Part shown: positions 16,101-30,199 of the stretch, piece after piece
How positions within the stretch are numbered: position 1 is the stretch's first letter
Layout: every line of letters begins with the position of its first letter
Source of the DNA: Scleroderma bovista
Lineage: Eukaryota; Basidiomycota; Agaricomycetes; Boletales; Sclerodermataceae
Assembly: GCA_037178675.1 (NCBI GenBank)
Contig: JAYMGJ010000346.1
Span: 203,488-267,487 of the forward strand
Length of the DNA stretch: 64,000 nucleotides
Reading direction: 5' to 3'
Program-made: the position numbers and the translations under genes
Notes under the pieces: model-generated
Database searches by the model: none
What the model was told of the DNA's origin: nothing
The model's input: only the letters and a program-made list of their open reading frames with translations

Positions 16101-16306
16101 AAAGGCAAGATCACGCACACGAAGGGATATGACACAGGGAGGACTGACCCGTAAGCGTAGGAAGCGGGAATTAAGCTATTTGAGGGATGGAGGATACTTG
16201 GTCTTGGGTGAAAAGTGGGATGGTTTGGGGCAAGATTCGGTTTATTGAGAAAAGTGTGGTGATCGAGACGCCTGCCTTGACCCAAAGGAGTGCCCGAGAA
16301 TGACAT
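13189..16306 (-). CDS. SUN-domain (Sad1/UNC-84-like) nuclear envelope protein
   Basis: Three exons, 16149-16306, 15103-16096 and 13189-15051, encode 1004 residues. The start at MSFSGTPLGQGRRLDH was chosen because its frame joins through a GTCAGT..CTAG intron to an acidic, clearly coding stretch (DETALVRYARLKRKQ). The second intron (15052-15102, 51 nt) is stop-free and divisible by three, so it can be read through by mistake; its translation is an out-of-place hydrophobic insert. A long Ser-rich and basic nucleoplasmic region is followed by two hydrophobic stretches in the middle, then a coiled-coil-like segment rich in Glu, Arg and Gln. The C-terminal SUN domain has GLCWPMSGDSGQLGV and VEVWGL-like residues (MEVWGLVEGKD). 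Known role: it spans the inner nuclear membrane and binds KASH proteins, linking chromatin or spindle pole body to the cytoskeleton. Confidence 0.9.
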
Positions 16307-16690
16307 GTACTGGTGGCAAACGCAGCAAAACACGCCTGAATTCGCGTTAGACCACGTTTTCTGGGTGCTGCAAGGGGCGTGGATATAATTTCGGTTCAAA
16401 TGGGTACGACGGTGCTGGTATCTTCTCAGTGATGGTATCGTTGTCGAGTGTATGAGCGACTTGGAGGACAAAGCGACTGTTTTGACTTATTTTGTTCCCA
16501 GTGGACAAAGCACATTTCTTGTCTATTTTGCGATTTCAAATTCTACTACAATGCGCACAAAGAGTATTACTCTGGGATGTGTGTGGTATATAAGACTCGT
16601 CCGCGAGAAAGCACCATCGAAATGTCCTGCATAACTGCCAGATACAGGACACTACAAATGTACACTATTAACAGGGAGCAGGCATTTAAA
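16307..16690. other. Spacer between PP2A 3' end and SUN gene start
   Basis: About 385 bp. It carries no supported gene; it contains the SUN gene promoter and the PP2A 3' UTR. Confidence 0.5.
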
Positions 16691-17999
16691 TCACTTGACC
16701 CAGCATCAATAGTCCGTATCAGCTTCGACGAAGGCCCACTCACCAAAAAGTAATCCGGGACGCGCCGAGAAACCAGCGGCTCGTTCGCCCGCGGAGCTGG
16801 ATCAAATTGTAGGCTATTCAAAAGAAACGTGAGCACATTCCACACACGACCGGAAGAGTGTACTTGCAAGCTGTATGTTAATTTTTCATCTATCTCCATA
16901 ATGGCAGCTTGGTTACCGCATCTGTAGCAGTAGTTTGGTGCACTGAAGATCGTCACAACATTCCGGTCTTGTCCCCAACTGTAACCTAAGGTAACGGGCC
17001 GAGTCCGTGAGAACACATATCATAAGAAATCGATATCCCGCACCCTCCATAACGAGTTGATGTGCTCGCGCAACAAGCGTTATACCATTGTTATGGTTAA
17101 ACGCCTCAGAAATATCCTGTCCAAAGGTGTATCCCGCACCACGTGGTGAAATTCCCCAACCACACCGATCGTCAGGGTCGGACCACAACAAATCACACAT
17201 AGGGCCTTCATGAGGAACTTCCTGCACCCGATCGATGGACCGAACATGGTCCAGCGTGTCGATTGAGGGTGATAAACCACCGTGAAGGCAGAATATCTAA
17301 TACGTTGACAAGATCATTCAGTAAACACCAAATGCCGCGCACATCAAACCAAGTCATTTTCCTGTGCACAAGAACGGACGACTCACTTGGTTATCAATGA
17401 GAGCGGTCAAAGGCAGGTAGTCGAACAAATCGGTAAAGTACCGCCAAACGTTCGGATTTCCATATTTTCGCAAGCACTCATCATAAAATCCGTATACTTG
17501 TGTGATCTGCCTCGATTCGTGGTTCCCTCGAAGGATGGTCACCCGATCCCGGTAACGCAGCTTGAGCGCCACAAGCAAAGTAACTGTCTCAACAGAGTAG
17601 TATCCACGGTCGACATAGTCACCCATAAATAGGTAGTTGGTGTCTGGAGAGTTCCCCCCGATGCGAAACAACTCTGATAGATCATGCTGTGGGTCCACGA
17701 ATGACGCGCACAAGACGGCACCAAGATCAGCGTTGCAGATGGCGGTGGTAAAACACAATGCGGCGCACAAATTGACCATGGATATCACCGCACACGGTAA
17801 CTGGACATCGCACAGGCTGGACATTGGACTCCTCCATCAGGATCTCCCTTGTCTGGCCCAGATTTTAAGTCAGTTCGATCTCGGCCTAACGTGGCGCATT
17901 CATGGAGCCCACCTTGTCGCATAGTTTCTTGACGTCAACTTCCGAGAGCTGTTTACATTGACTGAGTTGTTCGATCCAGCCGTCAATCTCGTGTTCCAT
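16691..17999 (-). CDS. PP2A catalytic subunit (Ser/Thr protein phosphatase 2A)
   Basis: Seven exons: 17913-17999, 17769-17852, 17387-17686, 17044-17296, 16868-16985, 16744-16813 and 16691-16693, giving 304 residues, the family length. It begins [14 protein letters not shown]. It carries GDIHGQF (metal ligands), [53 protein letters not shown] and [11 protein letters not shown], and ends in the diagnostic RRVPDYFL, whose terminal Leu is carboxymethylated in known PP2A. Known role: major cytosolic and nuclear serine/threonine phosphatase working with A and B subunits. Two oddities: intron 16814-16867 has a GC donor (GCAAGT), and the last coding exon is inferred to be just the TGA stop after a 50-nt intron. 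Reading through that intron would add an unrelated tail after the conserved Leu. Confidence 0.93.
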
Positions 18000-18138
18000 T
18001 CTTCGGCTTGTGTGTTAGTTGTGGATCGCGTATCGTGAGTGCAAGGGTATTGCAGGGAATTCCGCTGTCACGCCTCTGTGAGGAAGCTGTCACACCCGCA
18101 ATCGTGTCACGCTCAGCTGGCCTGCACTTTCAATCGTG
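18000..18138. promoter_or_regulatory. Bidirectional promoter, PP2A / CCT5
   Basis: Only 139 bp separate the divergent start codons of the PP2A catalytic subunit (17999, minus) and CCT5 (18139, plus). Both 5' UTRs and core promoters must share this stretch. No TATA box is evident, which suits two constitutively expressed genes. Confidence 0.6.
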
Positions 18139-20326
18139 ATGCAAGTACAGCCAGAAGCAGTCTACACAACGGACGAGGTGCGATCCAGTTTCGCAGAAAC
18201 ATGCAGATGTATTCATACCCATTCAGTATGGTAGACCGTTCATCATCCTGCGCGAGCAGGCAAGGAAAACTAGAACTCATGGCATCGAGGCGATCAAGGT
18301 AAGCACACCCAGGATCAGCTCCAGTTACACCCTAACGCGACTTAAGTCCCATATACTGGCCGCGCGCACTGTCGCCAATATTATACGGACATCTTTAGGA
18401 CCGCGAGGTGCGTGTGTTGCTTTCGCCGCAGGCCGCGACTTAACCTCGGTAGGTCTGGACAAAATTCTTATTTCACCGGATGGCGATATCACTGTCACAA
18501 ACGATGGTGCCACTATTCTCAGTCAGATGGAAGTCGAACATCAGATCGCCAAGCTCCTTGTACAACTGTCGAAAAGCCAGGATGATGAGATCGGTGACGG
18601 CACGACTGGTGTTGTTGGTACGTTCGGACGTCACTCATCCAATTAAACAAGAAATGAAACAACACGCGTTTAGTACTTGCCGGTGCACTACTCGAGCAGA
18701 GTGAAGCTCTTCTTGACAGAGGCATCCATCCTATCCGGATTGCTGATGGCTTTGACAAGGCGTGTGTTGCAGCTGTAGAACAACTCGATCTCATCTCCGA
18801 TCGCGTCTCATTCTCGCTCGAAGACAAGGAAAACTTGATCAAGACCGCCACAACAAGTTTAGGAAGTAAAATGTACGACTTCATCCTATTATTCAAGCCC
18901 TCGCGTGACTGTTATTCAGTGTCTCGAAAGAAATTCATCGTTTCGCACACATCGCAGTGGATGCCGTGCTAACTGTCGCAGACCTCGAGCGACGAGATGT
19001 CTCTTTTGACCTCATCAAGGTCGACGGAAAAGTCGGCGGCTCGCTAGCAGACACGACGCTCATCAAGGGAGTACTGATCGACAAGGATATGTCCCACCCT
19101 CAAATGCCCTCTGTCGTCAGAGATGCCCGCCTTGCCATCCTTACTTGCCCATTCGAACCTCCGCGTCCCAAGACAAAACATAAGCTAGATATCACAAGCG
19201 TTGAGGAATTCGAAAAGCTCAGGAAATATGAAAGGGAAAAGTTCGAGGACATGATCCGGATGGTGAAGGACGCTGGTGCTAACTTGGTCATCTGCCAGTG
19301 GGGTTTCGATGACGAGGCCAACCACCTATTGATGCAGAACGAGTTACCTGCTGTACGCTGGGTCGGCGGTCCTGAAATTGAGGTAGCATTTTTTTTTCTT
19401 CTGGTCCATGACGGTGGTCTCACTCAAACATACTACTAGTTGATTGCCATCGCCACTCAAGGCCGTATCGTGCCCCGATTTGAGGATCTTACTGCCGAGA
19501 AACTTGGAAAGGCGGGCATCGTTCGTGAACTGACGTTTGGTACGACACGCGACAAAATGCTCGTTATTGAAGAGTGCGCAAACACCCGTGCCGTTACCAT
19601 CTTCGTCCGTGGTTCGAATAAAATGGTCGGATTTCCGTTCGTGGTGACCATCCTCTGACGGTATCCTCAGATCGTCGACGAAGCAAAACGGGCCTTGCAC
19701 GATGCCATCTGCGCTGTTCGCAATCTCGTGGTTGACGATCGTGTCGTGTATGGTGGTGGAGCAGCTGACATCAGCTGCTCGATAGCAGTGTCCAAAGCCG
19801 CTGATGAGGTTTGTGGCTTGTCAACTGATATAGTCCTGGTTACCGAAACATTGCGATACCAGATTCCATCAATAGAGCAGTACGCTATGCGCGCCTTTGC
19901 CTCCGCCCTGGATGCTATTCCGCTCGCGCTGGCGGAAAACAGCGGCCTCTCGCCCATCGAAACACTTGCCGAAGTAAAGAGCAGACAGGTCACCGAAAAT
20001 AACTCGCGTTTGGGTATTGACTGCTCAGGGAAAGGTGAAAATGGTGTGTGGGAAAGTCGCTCGGTTTGGCGACGGTCTAATAGCAAGCCCTAGATATGAA
20101 GAAGCAGTTCGTATATGACCCATTGATCTCTAAGAGACAGCAGTATCTGCTTGCCACTCAAGTTAGTCATAATTACCTGCCGTCTGATCCATTTACTGAT
20201 GTCGCGATGCACAGTTGGTGAGGGCAGTCCTCAAAATAGGTAAGCTAACATGTCCTGTTTATGTTGGGATGACGAGGTCGATCTCTTCTAGATGATGTTA
20301 TCGTCTCTGGAGAGGCCGAAGACTAG
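18139..20326 (+). CDS. CCT5: T-complex chaperonin subunit epsilon (CCT5)
   Basis: Twelve exons: 18139-18177, 18227-18298, 18347-18407, 18453-18617, 18674-18872, 18920-19382, 19440-19625, 19671-19808, 19863-20043, 20094-20161, 20215-20239 and 20292-20326. They total 1632 nt, 543 residues, the normal size. It shows the group II chaperonin signatures [27 protein letters not shown] and [12 protein letters not shown] (ATP binding and hydrolysis), the apical region [20 protein letters not shown] typical of epsilon, and [15 protein letters not shown] near the C terminus. It ends [11 protein letters not shown]. Known role: one of eight subunits of the cytosolic TRiC/CCT double ring that folds actin, tubulin and WD40 proteins. 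It probably shares a promoter with the PP2A gene. No defects are seen. Confidence 0.95.
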
Positions 20327-20976
20327 GTTACAGTCGATGCTAACAGGAGGTGCATAAATGCTATACATTTTACACCAAGTGCCTAATTAGCAGAGTCATC
20401 GTGCGAGAGACTTCCACCTGTTCATTCGCCGAATGTGTAGCCCAGCGAGCAAACCGATCACAGAACTATATTCAATTAACGGGGTTGAGTGCCCAGGCTT
20501 CTATTCGGCCGATGAGGCATTCCAAGATGCACGACCCTCCCCGTCGATTCGTCTATCCTACGCACCACAGTGGGGTTCGGCAGCTCGTCTGTTGTAGACG
20601 AACACTGTTTGAGCCCGACGTGGTTTCGATTTCGTCTCCATACACAGGGTTGTGAGTGCGACTGAACGGCCAGGATCGGGGTTCTCCTATAAACGGAGCT
20701 CCTCTCACTGCATGTAAGGTCTAACATAGGGTAGTCAAAGCCACTTCCCCTCGTCATACAAACAACGAACACTTGAGTTCGAGACAGCAGCGTCTATTTT
20801 TTGCCAGGAACGGAGGCCAAGAATAGGTCGGCTGCAGTGTGTGAAAGTTGGTGTTGGACGGAGTATTTAGCAAGAAAGCGTTGTGAAGAACAACCCAAGG
20901 CCTTTCTTTTTTAGTCTTACTCGTCGTCGTCCGCGATTTTTTCGCTTTCCTCAGACTACTCTTGTCCACTCGAACC
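20327..20976. other. Spacer, 650 bp
   Basis: It holds the CCT5 3' UTR and the promoter of the next gene. Short frames on both strands show no family resemblance, and no RNA gene or repeat was recognised. Confidence 0.5.
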
Positions 20977-22285
20977 ATGCCTGGTTTCGCTCTTTCCGCT
21001 CTTTTTGCCGTAGCCATTGCTTCCAAAGCAGCTTTCGCGCAGCCTGACCCCGCTGACCCGACACCACTCACTGACAAGCACTACGCGTACCCCACGGGTA
21101 TCGTAAGTTCTCCCAAGTGCATTCCATTCGTCACTCTCATGTGGTCGTTGTCATTTTCAGCCCTACCAAGTCGACTACAACACCGCTGCCATTCGTGGCC
21201 CCCAGTATGGTTTCAACATTTGCAATTCCACCACTCAGAACCAGAATTCCAACTGCCAGACTATAATGGTTAACAGCATTGACGGTGCGTCGCATTCCCC
21301 CCATTTTTTTTTTTTTTATACCTGCCTCATCGTGGAATTTTCCCTCCATCAGACTTCTGTCTCTGGGCTCCTCCTCAGCCCAACTCGACCATTGGTGACA
21401 CCGAGGCCATTGAAGTCGGGTGGTGCTCCAAGTCTGGTTGGGGAACACGTCTCATTCCCGACGGCACCATCACGGGCTTGCAAGTTCTCAAGACCAGCAA
21501 GTACATTCAGTATGCCGGCTTCATTAACCAAGTCAATCTCAACTTGGCGGCGGGTGACTATGGAGGCGAGCTCGATCCCCATGGTGCTGATTTGGTGAGT
21601 ATACTTTTTTTTTTCCTTCAACTAACTAAAGGGCTTCACAACCCGTGTTAGCGTGGCAACCCCCTTGGTGGCCTTGTCTATTCTAATGCCTTCAACGGTG
21701 GCAACAACGGCTCCTACCAACAAGTGAACGACTGGAACAGGTGGGTTGATGGCACTTCATATGACTTCCAGGCTTAGTAGTCCAATTTTTCACAGCTTCA
21801 TCGGGGGCGACGCCTTCTGCTTCACCATCTGTGACCCTTCTACCTCCGGAGCTGACCAATCTGCGTACTGCCAAAACATTTACGACCGGATAGGTTGCGC
21901 ATACAACATGCCCAACAATGCTCAGAATGGTACCTTCGAAGTTTGCGATGCTGACCTCAAGACCCCCGTCGGTATCTACGTCGTTGGCGGTGTCACGATG
22001 ACCTACACCCAGGCTTACACTGGCGATGTTGCCCCTCCATATACCCCAACTGTCCCCCAGTCCTCCAACTGTGTGACCTACCAGTCGTCTCAACTTTACA
22101 GCAACCTTCCCACTCCCACGAATGCCCCCGCCAAAACTACTGGTAGTTCTAGCCATGGTGGTAGCTCTTCCACCGGCACCAAGTCGTCTTCGCCGACCTC
22201 TACGGCCAACAGTGCCGCCGCTGTTGGCGCGTCCTCTGTCGCTGGTATTCTTGGCACCCTCTTTGCTGTGGCCTTCCTCTCGTAA
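20977..22285 (+). CDS. Secreted GPI-anchored protein, basidiomycete-type, unknown function
   Basis: Five exons, 20977-21102, 21161-21284, 21353-21594, 21652-21740 and 21796-22285, give 356 residues. A signal peptide (LSALFAVAIASKAAFAQ) precedes a Cys-containing extracellular domain of about 270 residues with YGFNICNSTTQ, DFCLWAPPQP, EVGWCSKSGWGTRLIPDG, LDPHGADLRGNPLGG and GGDAFCFTICDP. A Ser/Thr/Gly-rich linker follows, then a C-terminal hydrophobic stretch (AGILGTLFAVAFLS) typical of a GPI-anchor signal. I know this architecture from mushroom genomes but cannot assign an enzymatic activity. Regular Cys and Trp residues suggest a disulfide-stabilised wall or surface protein. Each intron has clean borders and the sum is in frame. 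Confidence 0.85.
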
Positions 22286-24022
22286 AAGGAGGGTCCCTTT
22301 GGGACTTTCTTGACACTCCTTCCATGATCATTTCACGTAGACACCTGACACTTTGACATTCGTGCCTGTCTCCTTGTGATGTTCTGACTGTGGATGACGA
22401 TCTATGGACCCGACATTTTTCCGTTGATATTTTCTTGTTCTTTTTGCGTAACATAATAGTGTTGAACACTTTGGCCCATACCCTCGAGCCGTTCCCACAT
22501 ATCATACGAGTCTTGTTATTTGTTGTCGATGTTTGGGGTCGTACGTGGTGTTGTTTGGTCGTTGAGAAACAGTGAATTACATACCTTGTTTATGTACAAG
22601 GTCACTGGACGTGGAAAATATGTAGACGGCTTTTTTGACATCCAAGGAATTCCCTGTAAGGTCTGGTATGTAATGTGTGAGATGTCCAAGACTTTGTCCT
22701 GATATGCCCCAGAGCCTATATGTACTCTGCTCTCACTTTCTGCCACCAAGAAATTGTTGTCCAATTCATACAAGCCAACTGTTCATCTTCCTTCCACAAG
22801 TACTCACTTGGGTGTTGTGTGAACAAGTGCTTGTCTTTCTGAAGAGTCTGATGTTGTGACCTCACATGCATGGGCTGCCTGACAGTGCAACATACACATT
22901 GAAGGGATATCGACAACACAGTATTCTATACTTTGCCCTTGAGCGCAATAGTCGGTAAAGGCATATAGACAATTGAACACAAGACAGTTGTCAAGTTCTT
23001 ACCACCACCCGTGATCGTGACACTCAATGTTCTAGAGAGTGGGGTAATAGGCAGGACACCAGCCGGCAACGTTTCCGGAGTAAGTGGATGCCTTCATCCG
23101 ATTCATATGCAAAAGGATATGGTAGCTCAATAGCTTCCAATGACGATGTCCACTATATGTCCTCGTGCGCCGTTAGCCATATTCAAGTCCGCAGACACAT
23201 TCTATGCCGATGGCAGTCTCCACCTCAGCGTACAGGCCCGCTCGTTCGCGTCGGTTGCGGCTGCACCCACTTTTCGGTTTGGCTGCTCTCTCTTGCAATA
23301 ATGTCAGTGGCTACCCGTATTGAATGCGGGGAAAATCACCAAGCAGATCTCTTGACTGTTTGCATGCGCTCTACTAGCTATCATGCAATTCCATCCGCAT
23401 GGGCATGGCGTGGAGTGGCCAACACCGCATCCTTCCGCAAGAAAAGTCAGTGGCAGCACAGTTGTCCTCTGTGAGCACGAGCCTTTGGAGCATAGATAAG
23501 TACTCTTCCTTGCCAAACTGCCGTTCCGAGCATGATCGTTGCTGCATCATGGTTGACTTTGGGGGAGTACCAGGTGTACGCGGATCTTAGGCGGCGTTTC
23601 TTCATCCTCATGTCGAAACAGTAGATAATGTGAAAGACCTGGTCATCTACCTTTTCCTACAGCAGTTCCAAGGCGGATCCCGAGATTCTACAGATTGTGG
23701 TCCCTTAGTACATCGTGTAGTGTGCGTGTGGCGTCAAGTGTAAACAAGGTGCATGCCGGCGGCGCTGGCTGAGAGTGACTGCTTGGAATGAATTGCCAGA
23801 AGCCTGCCAATACACGCCTTCACGAAGTCCGGATGACTGTAAATCTCGACCACTGGGCTAGGGTATTGGGCTCACCAGCAGACTGGTGTGTCGGTTCGGA
23901 ACATCAGGTACGTTCGTGCCAAGTTCATGCCGTATTCCAGTGAAACCGAAGATCCGAGTTCCCAGAACCATATAACTACATAACTGCGAGAACGATCCAC
24001 CAAAGCATTGACATCGATAGCC
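22286..24022. other. Spacer, 1.7 kb, with one protein-like remnant
   Basis: No intact gene is supported. Plus-strand 23179-23301 reads as a protein-like stretch (FKSADTFYADGSLHLSVQ) ending in a stop, without flanking exons that I can join. It may be a gene relic. The rest appears non-coding. Confidence 0.4.
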
Positions 24023-25542
24023 ATGGGGGTCACTGAGCTGCGCATACTTAGCAAGACACCATACAACGCCGAGCCCCCGCTCGTGGAACTCGTCAAGCAT
24101 CCAATCACCCCCCAACATCTTGTGTATAAACGAAATCACTGTACGTTCTTGCCGTGCTATGCCTTTCAGGCCTCCTTTTTGACTTTGACCCATCTCACCC
24201 TTCTACGTGCATCCTCTTATTCGTGCGGGTCTTCCTCGGCTTCTTGGTCGCTTCGTATTTATAGCGGATTTGATCGATCTTAAGTCCATCGCCGATACAT
24301 ACACCGTTAAGATCGATGGCAACTTTGATGGGCTAGACGAAAAGACGAAGACGATCACATACCCCGACATTCTGAATCGCTTCCCACGCAAGGAAGTCGT
24401 AGCAGCTCTCGTCGTGCGTCATTTACTGTACAGTACTCCTCGCTAGCATCTGACGTTCTTTTTTTGTCTACTTCTACATTCATGTGGAATGGAACAGTGC
24501 GCCGGCAACAGGCGTGCCACAATGGCGGCAAAGACGGGCCGGGAGGTCAAGGGCATCAAGTGGGGTGATGGTGCAGCCTCTAATGTCCGTTGGGCAGGTG
24601 CAGGCCTGCGAGACATCCTCCTCGCTGCGGGGCTTCCAGATAACGGTGAATCTTATGAGGGGTACCACGTGTGTTTCGCATCGTACGTGGCGCCATGCGA
24701 GGATGATGAATATTACGGGGGGTCCATACCCCTCACGGACGTCATGACCGAGGAAGGGGACGCAATACTTGCCTATGAGGTGGGCCACTTCAATTTTATT
24801 CATACTAGCGCTTGGATACTAATAGCATCGGGCACAGATGAACGGAGAGCTGCTTACACCAGGTCACGGATTCCCGCTGCGCGTTGTTGTACCGGGTACC
24901 TACGGCATGCGATGGGTAAAATGGATAGACCACATCACGATATCCAAAGAAGAGTCCCCTAATTTCTATCAGCAAAGGGACTACAAGGTACTACCGGACA
25001 ACGTGAGTATATCCTAAACTATTGATGTGTTATACATATAAGCCTTCGACTAATCGAAGCCTGATCATTCTTAGGTAACGTCCAAAGTTATGGCGGAATC
25101 AGAGGGCTGGTGGTCGCGGGTCCCATCTATGCAGCTTCTCGCATGCAACTCTGCCGTCGCGGACGTACGCCGTTCGTTTTCACCGTGTCCAGACGAGATA
25201 GGAATTAAAGCGAGGGGATACGCATACTCATACTGTCCCATCTCACGCGTGGAGATTAGCGTCGACAACGGAAAAACGTGGGAGGAAGCTAAGATCACGT
25301 ACCAAGAAGGAGAGCGGAGCTGGGCACTATGGGAAGCTGAGCTGGAACTCATATTGGATGATGATGCAGAAATGAACGGCGTACTCGTTATCGAAGAAGA
25401 CAACAACGGACGTGTGAAGCGCAAGATGACAGTACTTAGCCGCGCCGTGGACTCTTCTGGGAACGAACAAGAACTCGATTGTAAGTGGAACCTGCGGGGA
25501 GTCGGGTACTGTGGAGCAGGTGGCCGGATGGTTGAGGTGTAG
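24023..25542 (+). CDS. Sulfite oxidase-like molybdopterin oxidoreductase
   Basis: Five exons, 24023-24140, 24265-24413, 24498-24779, 24838-25002 and 25075-25542, encode 393 residues. The start region has [19 protein letters not shown] and YKRNH, the standard opening of the eukaryotic Mo domain. The molybdenum-binding Cys sits in CAGNRR (about residue 90) at the beginning of exon 3. Later landmarks are [19 protein letters not shown], the [20 protein letters not shown] segment, and a C-terminal Mo-co dimerisation domain with [20 protein letters not shown] and GKTWEEA. No cytochrome b5 domain and no targeting peptide are seen, as in plant-type sulfite oxidases. Known role: oxidation of sulfite to sulfate, or a related oxo-transfer. 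The first intron (124 nt) is long for this genome, so the exon 1-2 junction is less certain. Confidence 0.85.
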
Positions 25543-26790
25543 CGGGTTACCTGGTTACCAACTTTGTTCAGTTGGCCATGTTCTCTTATATACTTCTCCT
25601 TTACAAGTCGGCAGTCACGGAATGTTACAGCTCGTCACAGGTGGCTATTCTTGGTCAGCAGTGTGACTTGTGACAAGATTTTTTTATGTACTCTATCATG
25701 AAGCTTGATATAGTGTGTGAACTAATGTGTACAAAGTCACTTACATGTATTTTGAGTTTCGAGTCCTGCAGAATAAAAGTGCCGACTGGGTGAGATCAGA
25801 GATGTTAGGGGCTTTTACATCATTGGATTGGCACCGGTCACCGGAACTCCCATCACATCCGGCTGTGGTGACCTTCAGACTCTTCAGGATTAGTTATGTC
25901 AGTTTATCTGGAAAAATTTGTAGAGGGACACTGTAAATTCCTGGGATGGGGTCTCAGCGCTGGAACCCAGTGATCGGAAGGCGGTGCTTTAGCAGACGTC
26001 GGGAGCGGGATTATGCGAGGCGCCGCGACGTCAAACGAAATGTTCCGCTGGAGTGACGGCACCGTGTACCTCATGGGCGGGCGTACACTGACGGCATGAG
26101 CCATCGATGAGCGTTGCGCCTTACAGCGGTGTACAACGCATGCTCTTCGACCTAGTTAGAAGTGGCTTATGAGCTGTGTAGCCATTGGATTTCATGCATA
26201 CGAACAGCGTAATAACCGTCTGTTGTACAGCAACGACTACGACGACATACTAGCAAGTCGCTTCTTTGAAGTTCTAGGTGACAGGTAGGTACGCCGGTAC
26301 TATTGAGTGCGGAATTTTTTCGTCATTCCAAGTGACGAAATGCCGTCATCTGAGTGTTCTCAGCGCTCACCATCGTCCCAGCCTGTCGGCGACAGGCTCA
26401 AGTTTTGCAGCTCATATTTACACCTCTGTGTAAATCTCACTGTAAATTTACTGCTTTACTCTACTTTACACTGACTTTACTCCCCTTGCCAGCACTTTAC
26501 TAGATTTACTGTTCGAACCAGTTGAACCACGAGGGTTGTGGGTCCATGTTTGACCATTTATGTCAACGCATCACCACGAGGCCTTGTAGTGCCGCCGTGC
26601 CTCATTGATCCATCATTGAGTCCTTTCCTCTACACTCTCCCCCTACAAACTGCTGTATTAACGTTCGTGGACTCATCCATTGCCATCTCCAGATCGCAAC
26701 TGACCTGTTCTAGGTGACTGGAGGGCCTTCCCTCATTCTACACTGTGTAGATTGGGCCGATGGCATTTTATTGTGGGATATCAAGCATTG
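25543..26790. other. Spacer, 1.25 kb, left flank of the accessory island
   Basis: No gene is supported. It contains a short perfect hairpin (26380-26398) followed by a run of repeated TTTAC motifs (about 26415-26510). These could be parts of a mobile element end but no terminal repeat pair was established. Confidence 0.4.
26380..26398. repeat. 8-bp perfect hairpin next to a TTTAC-rich tract
   Basis: AGCCTGTC and GACAGGCT flank a 3-nt loop. Directly downstream, about 100 bp contain seven TTTAC motifs and one GTAAATTTAC palindrome. Confidence 0.5.
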
Positions 26791-26794
26791 TGTT

Positions 26795-30118
<3,324 letters not shown>

Positions 30119-30199
30119 AGTTGGGCCACCTCGCAGCCCCTGATTACAAATCACAGCGCGTGTGCATCCAGCCCCTCGAGCCTTTTCAATACGAGCACC

